64,000 nt of DNA from Glycomyces lechevalierae (GTDB lineage: Bacteria > Actinomycetota > Actinomycetes > Mycobacteriales > Micromonosporaceae). The notes under the pieces were generated by a model. It ran no database searches. It saw only the letters and a list, made by a program, of their open reading frames with translations, and was not told where the DNA came from. The stretch spans positions 287,183 through 351,182 of the forward strand of contig NZ_JAPZVQ010000001.1 of assembly GCF_027622945.1 (NCBI RefSeq), in the 5' to 3' direction. This document shows, in pieces, positions 39,891 to 48,825 of this stretch. Position 1 is the first letter of the stretch. Every line of letters starts with the position of its first letter. The position numbers were made by a program, and so were the translations under genes.

Positions 39891-40172
39891 TCACTCGCGG
39901 CCGAACGCGCCGATCCGGGCGTGGAAGAGCCCGATGAGGAGCACGCCGACCGCGATCGACACCCCGCCGGGCCACGGCTCGGCGGGGAGGTCGGCGGCCG
40001 CGAGCGCCAAGGCGCCCAGGCAGATCCCGGTCCAGCCGGCGACGAGGTTGGGCACGGGGCCGCCGCCGAACACGCTCGGGTACCGCTCCTTGGTGATGCC
40101 CTTGATGAAGTGCGGGATGCCGTTGCCGATCATGAGGCCCGCCAGGAGGCCGAGAAGGATCGCTTGGGTCAT
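39891..40172 (-). CDS. small membrane protein, three helices
   Basis: A 93-residue protein with three hydrophobic segments: AILLGLLAGLMIGNGIPHFIKG, LVAGWTGICLGALALAA and GVSIAVGVLLIGLFHARIG. The GNGIPHFIKGITKERYPSVFGGGPVPN region between helices 1 and 2 is a recurring motif of small uncharacterised actinobacterial membrane proteins. It is 27 bases downstream of the TetR gene in the same direction, so the two probably share a transcript and the regulator may control it. Confidence 0.78.
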   Translation of the reverse strand: MTQAILLGLLAGLMIGNGIPHFIKGITKERYPSVFGGGPVPNLVAGWTGICLGALALAAADLPAEPWPGGVSIAVGVLLIGLFHARIGAFGRE

Positions 40173-40199
40173 GGCCGTGTTCCGTTCTGTCGCTTGGTG

Positions 40200-40772
40200 T
40201 CAGGGTCGGCTCGTGAGCCCGCGCACGGCGAGGTCCACGAGCTGTCGGAGGCGCGAGCGCATCTGCTCGGCGGTGGCCGATGAGCGGGCGATCCCGACCA
40301 TCGCGTCCGTGAGCAGCACCGCCGCGTCCTCGGCGGACATCGCGTCGCCGAGAAGGTCGAGTTCGGGGGCGTCCTCGAGTACTGCAGTGACGAGGGCCGC
40401 GTAGCGCGCCTCCGACTCGGCGACCAGGTCGGCGGCGAGGGCGGCGGCCTCGCGCACGAGTTCCTGCCGGTAGTCGGCGGCGACGGTGCTCGCGGCGAAG
40501 TCGAGCTTCACCCGGAGCAGTGCGAACAGTCGGTCGGCGGTGGTCACGCCCGTGGCGCTCGCGGCCAGCGCGGCGGCGTGGAGTTCGGCGCCAACGGTTT
40601 CGACGACGGCGCGGAAGACGGCGGTCTTGTTCGGGAAGTACTGGTAGACCGCCGGGCGGGAGACGCCGGCCGCCTGGGCGAGGAGGTCCATCGTGGTCTT
40701 GCGGAACCCGTAGCGGCCGAACACCGGCACAGCGGCGGCCACGATCGCGTCACGGGTGGTCTCGGCTGTCAT
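40200..40772 (-). CDS. TetR-family transcriptional regulator
   Basis: A 190-residue TetR protein with HTH residues 6-52 (RDAIVAAAVPVFGRYGFRKTTMDLLAQAAGVSRPAVYQYFPNKTAVFRAV split by turns) and an all-helical ligand domain. It begins a two-gene unit with the small membrane protein. CTGAC-N16-GTCAG at 40774-40799, immediately before its start, is the likely self-operator. The ligand is unknown. Confidence 0.87.
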   Translation of the reverse strand: MTAETTRDAIVAAAVPVFGRYGFRKTTMDLLAQAAGVSRPAVYQYFPNKTAVFRAVVETVGAELHAAALAASATGVTTADRLFALLRVKLDFAASTVAADYRQELVREAAALAADLVAESEARYAALVTAVLEDAPELDLLGDAMSAEDAAVLLTDAMVGIARSSATAEQMRSRLRQLVDLAVRGLTSRP

Positions 40773-40773
40773 A

Positions 40774-40799
40774 CTGACATTCTTTGCTTATTTCGTCAG
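40774..40799. promoter_or_regulatory. putative TetR operator
   Basis: CTGAC and GTCAG arms flank 16 AT-rich bases (ATTCTTTGCTTATTTC) just upstream of the TetR start, where its promoter must lie. Confidence 0.55.
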
Positions 40800-40822
40800 A
40801 TTGTCAAATCCGGAGACGCGAA

Positions 40823-40847
40823 AGGGCCGGTCGATGCGACCGGCCCT
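40823..40847 (-). terminator. hairpin after uppP
   Basis: An 11-base perfect stem AGGGCCGGTCG / CGACCGGCCCT with loop ATG, 18 bases after the uppP stop. It is near-identical in design to the hairpin at 10091-10117. Confidence 0.78.
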
Positions 40848-40864
40848 CGTTGCAGTGCTGGGGT

Positions 40865-41707
40865 TCAGTGGGCCGAGAGGTAGCCCGTCTCGAGCATGAT
40901 GACGACGATGACGCCGAGGATGCAGCGGTACCAGACGAAGATGAAGACGCTGTGCTTGGCGACCCACTTGAGCATCCAGTGCACGGCCGCCAGGCCCACG
41001 AAGAACGCGATGATGGTCGCCACGAGCATCTGCGCGCCGCTCGGAACCGAGCCCTCGGTGGCCGGGTCGAACACGTCGCCGAGGCTGAGGATGCCCGCGC
41101 CGAACACGGCGGGGATCGCGAGCAGGAACGAGTACCGGGCCGCGACCGTGCGGTCGAGGTTGATGAACAGGCCGGCCGTGATCGTGCCGCCCGAGCGGGA
41201 GACGCCGGGGATGAGCGCGCCCGCCTGGGCGAAGCCGAGGATGAGGCCGTCCTTCATGCGGAAGTCGTCCCAGGTGCGGGTCTTGCGGCCCACCAGTTCG
41301 GCGAGCGCGAGGAGCAGGCCGAAGAAGATGAGGCTGAAGGCGACGAGCCAGAGGTTGCGGGCGCCGTCGCGGATCGCGTCCTTGAAGATGAGGCCGAAGA
41401 ACACGATGGGGAGGGTGCCGATGATGACGTACCAGCCGAGCCGGTAGTCGGTCTCGCCGCGCTGCTCCTTGTCCCACAGGCCTTTCCACCAGGCCACGAG
41501 GATGCGGACGATGTCCTTCCAGAAGTAGAGGAGGACGGCGGTCTCGGTGCCGAGCTGGGTCACCGCGGTGAACGACGCGCCCGCGTCCTCTTCGAAGAAC
41601 AGGGCCGAGGTGAGGCGCAGGTGGGCCGAGGAGGAGATCGGCAGCATCTCGGTGAGGCCCTGGACGACCCCGAGCACGATGGCCTCGAACCAGGTCATGT
41701 CGACCAC
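40865..41707 (-). CDS. uppP: undecaprenyl-diphosphate phosphatase UppP (BacA)
   Basis: A 280-residue integral membrane phosphatase. The two catalytic signature regions are present: [18 protein letters not shown] near the N-terminus and [18 protein letters not shown] in the second half, with about eight helices. UppP dephosphorylates undecaprenyl diphosphate to recycle the lipid carrier for peptidoglycan; overexpression gives bacitracin resistance. I choose GTG 41707 because AAGGAGG lies at the right distance; ATG 41698 is the downstream alternative. It is monocistronic with its own terminator. Confidence 0.92.
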   Translation of the reverse strand: MVDMTWFEAIVLGVVQGLTEMLPISSSAHLRLTSALFFEEDAGASFTAVTQLGTETAVLLYFWKDIVRILVAWWKGLWDKEQRGETDYRLGWYVIIGTLPIVFFGLIFKDAIRDGARNLWLVAFSLIFFGLLLALAELVGRKTRTWDDFRMKDGLILGFAQAGALIPGVSRSGGTITAGLFINLDRTVAARYSFLLAIPAVFGAGILSLGDVFDPATEGSVPSGAQMLVATIIAFFVGLAAVHWMLKWVAKHSVFIFVWYRCILGVIVVIMLETGYLSAH

Positions 41708-41927
41708 GGGGAGGCCTCCTTCCGGGCACGGGTGCTGCGGGGGGACGTGTGCATTGGCGCTTCTTTCGTCACATCGACGGTCAGGCGTCGCGGGGGGCTC
41801 ATCGCGGCTCGCCGCGCGACGGGGACATCTTGCCAGACTCGGACTGTGACCGGACGACACACACGGCGGGGAGTGAGGCGCGCCGGGCCCGTGCCCTAAG
41901 GGGACGCGGACCCGTTCGGGGGTGCGG

Positions 41928-43517
41928 TCAGCGGAGTTCCTGCGGGCATTTCAGGCCGGCGGCGGGGACGTCGAGGTCGACGAGGTAGGCGGTGACCGGG
42001 TCGTCGATGCACTTGTGGCCCAAGGCGTACGCGGTGTGGCCGCTGCCTTCGTAGGTGAGGAGGACGCCGTCGTCGAGGCCGTCGGCGACGGACTGGGCCC
42101 AGTCGTAGGGCGTGGCGGGGTCGCCGATGTTGCCGACGAGGACGACCGCGGGCGAGCCCTTGCCGCTCACGGACTCCGGGCCGGGTTCGGAGGCGGACCA
42201 GGAGGCGCAGGGCAGGTAGCTCCAGGCGATGCCGGCGCCGAAGAGGTCGGAGTTGCCGTAGGCGGTCTGGGCGCTGTCCTGGTAGTCGTCGAAGTGGTCC
42301 GGGTTGTCGCGGTCGACGCATTGGACGCCGTAGAAGTTCGCCTCGGTGTCGCGGCGCGGCAGCGGGAGCGGCGGGAGCCGCCGGGGCTGGAAGCGGGAAG
42401 CGCCGGTGGCGCCGGCGAGGTCTTCGAGCTGCTGGGCGAGTTCGCGGTCGGCGGTGGTGCCGGCGGCGGCGAGGAGCTTCTCGAGGGCGGCCCATTTGGC
42501 CTCGCTGTAGAGGCTCTCGGAGACCATGTTGAGCATGTCGCCGACGGTGAGCTGCCCGCCGAGGGCGCCTTGAATGTCGGTGAGCATGGCCTTGAGCTGG
42601 GCGTCGGCGGTGTCGGCGCTGGTGAACGGGCAGCCTTCGATGGTGAGGCAGTAGGCGATGAAGTCGTGCCAGGCGGTCTCGAAGCCGGTGGCCTGGCCTT
42701 CGGCGAGGTCGAGCACGGAGCCGGAGGTGCGCATGACGCCGTCGAGGACCATGGCGCGGACCTTCTCGGGGTAGAGGTAGAGGTACATCTGGCCGATGTA
42801 GGTGCCGTAGGAGTAGCCGAGGTAGGTGAGTGCGTCGTCGCCGAGGGCGTTGCGCATGACCTCCATGTCGCGGGCGACGTTCTCGGTGCCCATGTTGGCG
42901 AGGAAGTCGGCCTTGACCTCCTGGGTGCAGCCTTCGGCGAGGGTGGCGGCGCCGTCTTCGAGGGCGGAGGCCTCGGCGTCCGGGATGGCGGCCGGTTCGT
43001 CGGTGTAGACCTGGGTGAGGGCGGCGTCGAAGGCGTCGTCGCTGCCGCAGGTGAGGTTGCGGCTGGCGCCGACGCCGCGGGGGTCGAAGCCGACGACGTC
43101 GAACGCGGCGGTGACGTCGGCGGGCAGGAACGGGGACATGGCGAGTTCGATGCCGGAGCCGCCGGGCCCGCCGGGGTTGACGAGGAGCGAGCCGGTGCGG
43201 TCGCCGGTGGCGGGGTGCCGGACCATGGCGATCGCGACGCGGTCGCCGCCGGTGTCCTCGTAGTCGACCGGGACGGTGACCGCGCCGCATTCGAGGGCCT
43301 CGGCCCACGCGGTCTGCACGGCGTTCAGTTCGGCGTCGCCGTACATGTCCGCGAGATCGCAGTCGCCCCATTCGACGCCGGTGACCTCCTCTTGGACGGT
43401 GGCGACGCCGCTGCGGGCCTTGGCCGAGCCGTTGCCGTCGTAGTCCTGGCCGCAGGCGGCCAGCGCCGCCGCCGCGAGGACCGCGGCGGCGGCGCTGAGC
43501 GTGGCCGTTCGCTTCAT
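41928..43517 (-). CDS. alpha/beta-hydrolase lipoprotein, TAP-like (tripeptidyl aminopeptidase type)
   Basis: A 529-residue secreted lipoprotein: residues 1-23 are a lipoprotein signal with lipobox LAAC ([13 protein letters not shown]). The alpha/beta-hydrolase core has the oxyanion [35 protein letters not shown], the nucleophile in [19 protein letters not shown], Asp in [14 protein letters not shown] and His in [13 protein letters not shown], which is the TAP-like C-terminal domain. Streptomyces SlpD/SlpE/Tap relatives cut tripeptides from protein N-termini. AAGGAG precedes ATG 43517. Confidence 0.9.
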   Translation of the reverse strand: MKRTATLSAAAAVLAAAALAACGQDYDGNGSAKARSGVATVQEEVTGVEWGDCDLADMYGDAELNAVQTAWAEALECGAVTVPVDYEDTGGDRVAIAMVRHPATGDRTGSLLVNPGGPGGSGIELAMSPFLPADVTAAFDVVGFDPRGVGASRNLTCGSDDAFDAALTQVYTDEPAAIPDAEASALEDGAATLAEGCTQEVKADFLANMGTENVARDMEVMRNALGDDALTYLGYSYGTYIGQMYLYLYPEKVRAMVLDGVMRTSGSVLDLAEGQATGFETAWHDFIAYCLTIEGCPFTSADTADAQLKAMLTDIQGALGGQLTVGDMLNMVSESLYSEAKWAALEKLLAAAGTTADRELAQQLEDLAGATGASRFQPRRLPPLPLPRRDTEANFYGVQCVDRDNPDHFDDYQDSAQTAYGNSDLFGAGIAWSYLPCASWSASEPGPESVSGKGSPAVVLVGNIGDPATPYDWAQSVADGLDDGVLLTYEGSGHTAYALGHKCIDDPVTAYLVDLDVPAAGLKCPQELR

Positions 43518-43619
43518 GCCGACTCCTTGTGCCCGCGCGGCCGTGCCGCGTCCCGTGCGGTGTTGCACGCACTCTAAGTCGGCGGCGTCCGGTTCGGCAT
43601 GGTTTCAGGTGATCAAGGG

Positions 43620-44507
43620 TCAGCCCTTGACGGCGCCGCCGAGGCTGGCGCCGTTGAGGAAGAGCCGCTGGAAGACCAGGAACAGGCCGATGGGGATGAG
43701 CGAGGAGATCGCCAGGGCCGCGAGGAACACGTCGAGCTCCACGAACTGCTGGAGGATCGGCAGGCGCACCGAGAGCGGCTGGAGCTCGGGGTCGGGGAGC
43801 ACGAGCATCGGCCAGAGGAAGTCCTTCCAGGAGGCGATCACGGCGAAGACGGAGACGACGCCGATGATCGGGCGGGACATGGGCAGCACGATCGACCAGA
43901 ACAGGCGGTAGGGTCCGGCGCCGTCCACGCGGGCCGCTTCGAAGACCTCGCGCGGGAGGTTCGCGAAGAACCGCTGCATGAGCAGCACGTTGAAGGCGTT
44001 GGCCCCGGCGGGGAGCCAGACGGCCCAGAACGTGTTGAGCATGGAGGTGCCGAGCAGGGGCGGGTCGAGGACGGTGAGGTAGAGCGGGACGAGTAGGACC
44101 ACGCTGGGCACGAACAGGGTCGCGAGGATCGCGCCGGAGAGGTACTTGCCGATGCGGGGGCGGAGGATCGCGAGCGCGTAGCCGCCGGTGGCGGCGACGA
44201 GGAGCTGCACGGCCCAGGAGCCGGCGGCGAGGGCGACGGTGTTGAGGAAGTACTTGTCGATCTCGACGCGGGTCCAGGCCTCCGCGAGGTTCGCGAAGTC
44301 GAAGCCGTTGGGCCAGAACACCATCGGCGTGCGCAGGGTGTCCTGGGTGGGGGTGACGGCGGCTTTGAGGAGCCACAGCATCGGGCCGAGCCCGGCGACG
44401 GCGAGGCCCGCGAGGAGCGCGCCGTGGGCGAGGCGGGCGGTCCATCGGACGCTGGGGCGCTTCCAGTCGGTGGGCGCGAGCAGGCCGCGGTCAATGGCAT
44501 TGCTCAT
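43620..44507 (-). CDS. carbohydrate ABC transporter permease 2 (MalG-like)
   Basis: A 295-residue permease with six helices and the EAA loop EVFEAARVDGAGPYRLFWSIVLPMSRP near residue 195, the ATPase contact of MalG-type permeases. Its ATG overlaps the stop of the first permease (ATGA). No ATPase gene lies in the operon; in actinobacteria a shared MsiK-type ATPase usually energises such importers, and this is inferred. It is the last gene of the glucosidase/importer operon. Confidence 0.88.
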   Translation of the reverse strand: MSNAIDRGLLAPTDWKRPSVRWTARLAHGALLAGLAVAGLGPMLWLLKAAVTPTQDTLRTPMVFWPNGFDFANLAEAWTRVEIDKYFLNTVALAAGSWAVQLLVAATGGYALAILRPRIGKYLSGAILATLFVPSVVLLVPLYLTVLDPPLLGTSMLNTFWAVWLPAGANAFNVLLMQRFFANLPREVFEAARVDGAGPYRLFWSIVLPMSRPIIGVVSVFAVIASWKDFLWPMLVLPDPELQPLSVRLPILQQFVELDVFLAALAISSLIPIGLFLVFQRLFLNGASLGGAVKG

Positions 44508-45574
44508 GAGCCGCTCCAGGATCGGGTGAGGCGGAAGTACAGGGCGGAGAACGCCGTCAGCACGAGCGCGAGGAGGAGGCTGAGGGCCGCCGCCGCGCCG
44601 TAGTCGCCGCCGAGGGAGTTCGTGAACGCGTACCGGTAGATCAGCAGCAGGAGCGTGAGCGTGCGGTTCGCGGGACCGCCGTCGGTGAACAGGAACGGTT
44701 CGAGGAAGACCTGCGCGGTGCCGATGATCTGCAGGATGAAGGTGATGAGGAGGATGCCGCGCAGTTGCGGGAGGGTGATGTGCCACAGCTTGCGCCACAC
44801 GCCCGCGCCGTCGATCTCGGCGGCCTCGTAGAGGCTCGGGTCGACGCCGGTGAGGGCGGCGAGGTAGATGATGACGGTGCCGCCCGCGGCGGCCCAGGTC
44901 GCCTCGAGCACGAGCGAGGGCATCACGATGTCCGCGTCCTGCAGCCAGGCGAAGGGGCCCAGGCCGATCCAGCCGAGGACGGTGTTGAACACGCCGTCCT
45001 CCCCCGCGTCGTAGAACAGCTTCCACAGCAGGACCGCGACCACCGGCGGCACGACCACCGGGAGGTACGCGAGGGCGCTGAAGAGGCCGCGCAGGCGGCG
45101 GGCCTCGCTCATGAGGATCGCGGCCACGAGCGGGACGGGGTAGCCGAAGACCAGCGCGAGCACCGCGAAGTACCCGGTGTTCTGCACGGCCGTCCACAGT
45201 TGCGGGTCGGCGAAGACCTGCTGGAAGTTCGCGAACCCGACCCACACGGGATCGGCGACGAGATTGGTGCGCTGGAAGCTCATCACGACCGCGCGGCCGA
45301 TGGGGAGCCAGGAGAACACGCCGAAGACGAGCAGCATCGGCGCGAGGAACACGAGTGTCGGGAGGCCGCCGCGGGCGCGGGCCAGCGGCCCGCGGCGTGC
45401 GGGGCGGGCCCGGGGGGGGGGGGGGGGCCGGGCGGCCGGGGGCCCGGCGGGGGGGGGGGGGCGGGGGGGGGGGTGGGGGGGGGCCGGCGCCCCGGGGCGG
45501 CCGGGCCGGCCCGCGGTGGGCGGGGCGCCCCGCACGCCGGTGACACCGGCGGGGCGGGTGTCGATCGAGGTCAT
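44504..45574 (-). CDS. carbohydrate ABC transporter permease 1 (MalF-like)
   Basis: A 356-residue permease. After residue 75 it is a normal MalF-like protein: PTLVFLAPMLLVFGVFSWLPIGRAVVMSF, then the EAA loop YEAAEIDGAGVWRKLWHITLPQLRG. The first 65 residues are an extreme Pro/Arg/Ala tract encoded by C runs (plus-strand G runs at 45411-45484). Short proline-rich N-termini occur in this family, but the run lengths look wrong, so the exact N-terminus is unreliable. Start ATG 45574 lies 14 bases after the stop of the binding-protein gene. Confidence 0.8.
   Translation of the reverse strand: MTSIDTRPAGVTGVRGAPPTAGRPGRPGAPAPPHPPPRPPPPAGPPAARPPPPPRARPARRGPLARARGGLPTLVFLAPMLLVFGVFSWLPIGRAVVMSFQRTNLVADPVWVGFANFQQVFADPQLWTAVQNTGYFAVLALVFGYPVPLVAAILMSEARRLRGLFSALAYLPVVVPPVVAVLLWKLFYDAGEDGVFNTVLGWIGLGPFAWLQDADIVMPSLVLEATWAAAGGTVIIYLAALTGVDPSLYEAAEIDGAGVWRKLWHITLPQLRGILLITFILQIIGTAQVFLEPFLFTDGGPANRTLTLLLLIYRYAFTNSLGGDYGAAAALSLLLALVLTAFSALYFRLTRSWSGS
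45411..45484. other. poly-G tract inside the permease gene; suspect sequence
   Basis: A stretch of almost only G on the plus strand, with single C, T or CC interruptions and runs of up to 16 G. Normal high-GC coding sequence flanks it on both sides. The frame stays open, as C-only codons encode proline. It resembles the artefact at 33.5 kb, though a natural proline linker cannot be excluded. Confidence 0.6.
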
Positions 45575-45588
45575 GTCGGTCGTGTCCC

Positions 45589-46938
45589 CTACGCGGCCGC
45601 GTCGATCGCGGCCTGGGCGTCGGTCTGGGCCTGGGCGAGCAGGGCGTCCGCGTCGGCGTCCTCCTCGGTCAGGACCGTCTGGACGACGGCGTCGAGGACG
45701 GCGTAGACCTCCTGGGTGGCGTGCACCGGCTCGGTGAGCAGCGGCTGGTCGAACACCTGGGAGGTGTACGGCGCCATCTGGTCGACCGGGACGTTCACGT
45801 ACTCGGCGATCCAGGACCGCGCCTCGTCGTAGGCGGCCTTGTCGAACACGGGCAGTTCGGGGGCGCCGACGGGCTGGCCGGTCTCGGCCTTCACCTCGGC
45901 GTCCGCGACCGCCGCGGCCTGGTCGGTGAGCTTCTCCATGTAGTAGAAGTCGATCCACTCCACGGCGGCGGCCTGCTCGTCCGGTTCGGCGTTCGGGCTC
46001 ACGGCGGCGAGGGTGCCGCCGCCGAGGACGCCCGCGTCGGGGCTCGCGGCGAGCGGAAGCACGGTCAGGCCGTAGTCGTCGGGGTTGAGGGCGTTCTGAG
46101 TGAAGAGGTTCCCGTAGTTGCCGCCGCCCGAGACGTACATGCCGATGCGGCCGGAGGCGAAGGCCTGGTTGATGGTCGCCCAGTCGTACAGGAAGTCGTC
46201 GCCCATCGAGCCGTCCTCCCAGCGCATGTCGTGGAGGCGGGTCAGGGCCTCGCGCATCGCGGGCGTGTCGATCGTGGCCTGCCCGTCGGCCTCGGTGCGG
46301 CCGCCGAGGGCGTTGACGACGGTGGTGAGGATCCAGCCGCCGGTGTTGTCGTTGGTCATCACGGCGTACCCGGCCTCGCCGGTCGCGTCCGTGATGGCCT
46401 TGGCGGCGGTGCGGACCTCGTCCCACGTGGTCGGCGGGGCGTCGGGGTCGAGCCCGGCGGCCTCGAAGAGGGTGCGGTTGTAGTGCAGCCCTTGGCCGTA
46501 CGCGGCGATCGGGATCGCCCACAGGTCGCCGTCGGCGTCCTCGCCGGCGGCGGCGATGTTCGGGTTGTAGCTGTCGCGGTAGGGCAGTTCGGCGGTGAGG
46601 TCGCCGATGTCGGCGATCTGGCCGCGCTCGATGAGGCCGCGGCCGTCGGTGAAGGGCACCGTGAACACGTCCGGGAGGGTGCCGCCCGCGAGCTGCGCGG
46701 TGAAGGTGCCGGCGGTCCAGGTGTACTCCTGGGTCTCGACGGCGATGTCCGGGTGGGCGTCCTCGAACTGGGCGATGCGGGCGTCGAAGGCGTCGATCGC
46801 GGCCTGCTCCAGGCCGGCGTCGATGGTGACGGTGATGTGGGTGCGGCCGTCGTCGGGTTCGTCGTCCGAGCAGGCGGCGAGGCCGACCGCGGCGAGGGCC
46901 GCGGCCGCCACCGCGGCGGCGGTGCGAGAGGGTTTCAT
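45589..46938 (-). CDS. extracellular sugar-binding lipoprotein of an ABC importer
   Basis: A 449-residue lipoprotein: the signal MKPSRTAAAVAAAAL ends in lipobox LAAC (VGLAACSDD), then a family 1 solute-binding protein with HITVTIDAGLEQAAIDAFDARIAQFEDAHPDIAVETQEY, GTLPDVFTVPFTDGRGLIERG and GLHYNRTLFEAAGLDPDAPPTTWDEV. These bind oligosaccharides and deliver them to MalFG-type permeases. With the adjacent GH13 glucosidase the ligand is probably an alpha-glucoside such as maltose, isomaltose or trehalose-like sugars. It is the second gene of the LacI-controlled operon. Confidence 0.9.
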   Translation of the reverse strand: MKPSRTAAAVAAAALAAVGLAACSDDEPDDGRTHITVTIDAGLEQAAIDAFDARIAQFEDAHPDIAVETQEYTWTAGTFTAQLAGGTLPDVFTVPFTDGRGLIERGQIADIGDLTAELPYRDSYNPNIAAAGEDADGDLWAIPIAAYGQGLHYNRTLFEAAGLDPDAPPTTWDEVRTAAKAITDATGEAGYAVMTNDNTGGWILTTVVNALGGRTEADGQATIDTPAMREALTRLHDMRWEDGSMGDDFLYDWATINQAFASGRIGMYVSGGGNYGNLFTQNALNPDDYGLTVLPLAASPDAGVLGGGTLAAVSPNAEPDEQAAAVEWIDFYYMEKLTDQAAAVADAEVKAETGQPVGAPELPVFDKAAYDEARSWIAEYVNVPVDQMAPYTSQVFDQPLLTEPVHATQEVYAVLDAVVQTVLTEEDADADALLAQAQTDAQAAIDAAA

Positions 46939-47000
46939 CGGTAGTGCTCCTTGTCGGTTCATCATTGAGCCTTCTTGCGGGCGTTGAGGGAGGGGCGGGC

Positions 47001-48644
47001 TCAGGTCCGCAGCCACACGGCGGCGTCCCGGGCCAGGCGGCCGTTCGCGAGCGGCGCGCTGGCGATCAGGACCTCGGTGTGGGCGGGCAGGTCCGCGGGT
47101 GCGTCGCCGAGGTTGACGACGCAGGCGACGTCCTCGCCACGCCGGAAGGCGAGGGCGTCGGGTGCGGTCGCGATCCAGGCGAAGTCCTCGCCCCGCAGCG
47201 CGGGTTCGCTGCGGCGCAGGCGGATCGCCTCGCGGTAGAGGTTGAGGAAGGAGTCCGGGTCGTCCGCTTGGGACGCGGCGGCGTACTCGCCCCAGCCGGC
47301 GGGCTGGGGCAGCCAGGCGGCGCCGGTGTCGTTGAAGCCGAACGCGGGGCCGGTCGCGGTCCACGGCAGCGGGACGCGGCAGCCGTCCCGGCCGGGGTCG
47401 GTGCCGCCGGAGCGGAAGTGCATGGGGTCCTGCCGCGAGCCCTCGGGCAGGTCCTCCACTTCGGGCAGTCCGAGTTCGTCGCCCTGGTAGACGTAGAGGA
47501 CGCCGGGGAGCGCGGCGGTGAGCAGCGCGGCCGCGCGGGCCCGGCGGGAGCCCAGGGCGAGGTCGGTCGGGGTGCCGAAGCGCTTGGCGGTGAAGGCGAA
47601 CGAGGAGTCCGCGCGGCCGTAGCGGGTGACGGGCCGGGTCACGTCGTGGTTGGAGAGCACCCAGGTCGGGGGCGCGTCGACGGCGGCGTGGGCCGCGAGG
47701 GTGGTCCGGATCGACTCGGCCAGTTCGGCGGCGTCCCAGGGGCGGGCCATGAAGTCGAAGTTGAAGGCCATGTGCATCTCGTCGTCGCGGAGGTAGCGCA
47801 CGAACCGGTCGGCGTCCTCGAGCCAGACCTCGCCGATGAGGAGGCGGGGTTCGGCGTAGGAGTCGGCGGTCTTGCGCCAGCTCCGGTAGACGTCGTGGAC
47901 CTCGTCGCGGTCCATGTGGGGGTGGCGGCCGGGTTCGGGATGCGCGGGGACCTCGGGGAGGGCGGGGTCCTTGGCGGGCATGGTGGCGGAGTCGATGCGG
48001 ATGCCGGCGGCGCCGCGGTCGTACCAGAAGCGGAGCACCGCTTCGTGTTCGGCGGCGACGTCGGGGTGGTTCCAGTTGAGGTCGGGCTGCTCGGGGGCGA
48101 AGAGGTGGAGGTACCACTGGCCGGGCGCGCCGTCGGGTCCGGCGGTGCGGGTCCAGGTGCCGCCGCTGAAGCTGGAGGTCCAGCGGGTGGGCGGCTCGTC
48201 GCCGTGCTCGCCTTTGCCGTCGTGGAACCAGAAGCGGTCGCGGGCGGGGTGGCCGGGCGGGGCGGCGAGGGCTTCCTGGAACCACGGGTGCTGGTCGGAG
48301 ACGTGGTTGGGGACGATGTCGACGATGGTGCGGATGCCGTGGTCGAGGGCGGCGGCGATGAGGTCCTCGGCGTCGGCGAGGGTGCCGAAGGCGGGGTCGA
48401 CGGCGCGGTAGTCGGCGACGTCGTAGCCGCCGTCGGCCTGCGGCGAGCGGTACCAGGGGGTGAACCAGAGGGCGTCGACGCCGAGGGCGGCGAGGTAGGG
48501 GAGGCGGTCGCGGACGCCGGCGAGGTCGCCGGTGCCGTCGCCGTCGGCGTCCGCGAAGCTGCGCGGGTAGACCTGGTAGATCACCGCGCGCCGCCACCAG
48601 TCGGGGGCGGACGCGGGGTCGGCGGTGGGGTTGGCCGGGTGCAA
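47001..48644 (-). CDS. GH13 alpha-glucosidase (oligo-1,6-glucosidase/trehalose-hydrolase-like)
   Basis: A 547-residue GH13 enzyme without signal peptide, so it acts on imported sugars. Region I is TIVDIVPNHVSDQHPWF, the nucleophile Asp is in GIRIDSATMPAKDP, the acid/base Glu in LLIGEVWLEDADRF and the final Asp in WVLSNHDVTRPVTRYG. It lacks the KxxxGNHD pattern of trehalose-6-phosphate hydrolase; YQVYPRSFADADGDGTGDL is typical of alpha-glucosidases of GH13 subfamilies 23 and 30. Start is TTG 48644 behind GGAG. It heads the operon with binding protein and permeases and faces the LacI gene. Confidence 0.9.
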   Translation of the reverse strand: MHPANPTADPASAPDWWRRAVIYQVYPRSFADADGDGTGDLAGVRDRLPYLAALGVDALWFTPWYRSPQADGGYDVADYRAVDPAFGTLADAEDLIAAALDHGIRTIVDIVPNHVSDQHPWFQEALAAPPGHPARDRFWFHDGKGEHGDEPPTRWTSSFSGGTWTRTAGPDGAPGQWYLHLFAPEQPDLNWNHPDVAAEHEAVLRFWYDRGAAGIRIDSATMPAKDPALPEVPAHPEPGRHPHMDRDEVHDVYRSWRKTADSYAEPRLLIGEVWLEDADRFVRYLRDDEMHMAFNFDFMARPWDAAELAESIRTTLAAHAAVDAPPTWVLSNHDVTRPVTRYGRADSSFAFTAKRFGTPTDLALGSRRARAAALLTAALPGVLYVYQGDELGLPEVEDLPEGSRQDPMHFRSGGTDPGRDGCRVPLPWTATGPAFGFNDTGAAWLPQPAGWGEYAAASQADDPDSFLNLYREAIRLRRSEPALRGEDFAWIATAPDALAFRRGEDVACVVNLGDAPADLPAHTEVLIASAPLANGRLARDAAVWLRT

Positions 48645-48713
48645 GACGGCTCCGTTCCTTTGCTGTGAGCGCGCCTAGGGCATGTCGCAGGGTGGGATGT
48701 AAGCCCTGCACAT

Positions 48714-48737
48714 GCTAGGTTTAGCGCTATACCTAGC
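48714..48737. promoter_or_regulatory. LacI-type operator between the glucosidase operon and its regulator
   Basis: A 24-base palindrome with arms GCTAGGT and ACCTAGC around a core whose centre is AGCGCT; only the T/A pairs beside the core are mismatched. A central CpG with long symmetric arms is the hallmark of LacI/PurR-family sites. It lies 70 bases before the glucosidase start and 89 bases before the regulator start. Confidence 0.8.
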
Positions 48738-48825
48738 TCGGTAGCTTAGACCCGGGTGACAGACTTGTCAACGGCGGGCGCCGGGCCGCCCCCGCGACAA
48801 CGCCTGCTGATCAGGAGGAACCCCC

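Noticed and set aside
43620..48711. Other very long open frames on both strands over the sugar-import operon
   Set aside because: Their products are repetitive Arg/Pro/Gly strings produced by GC-biased third positions in other frames. The GH13, binding-protein and permease genes explain this DNA.
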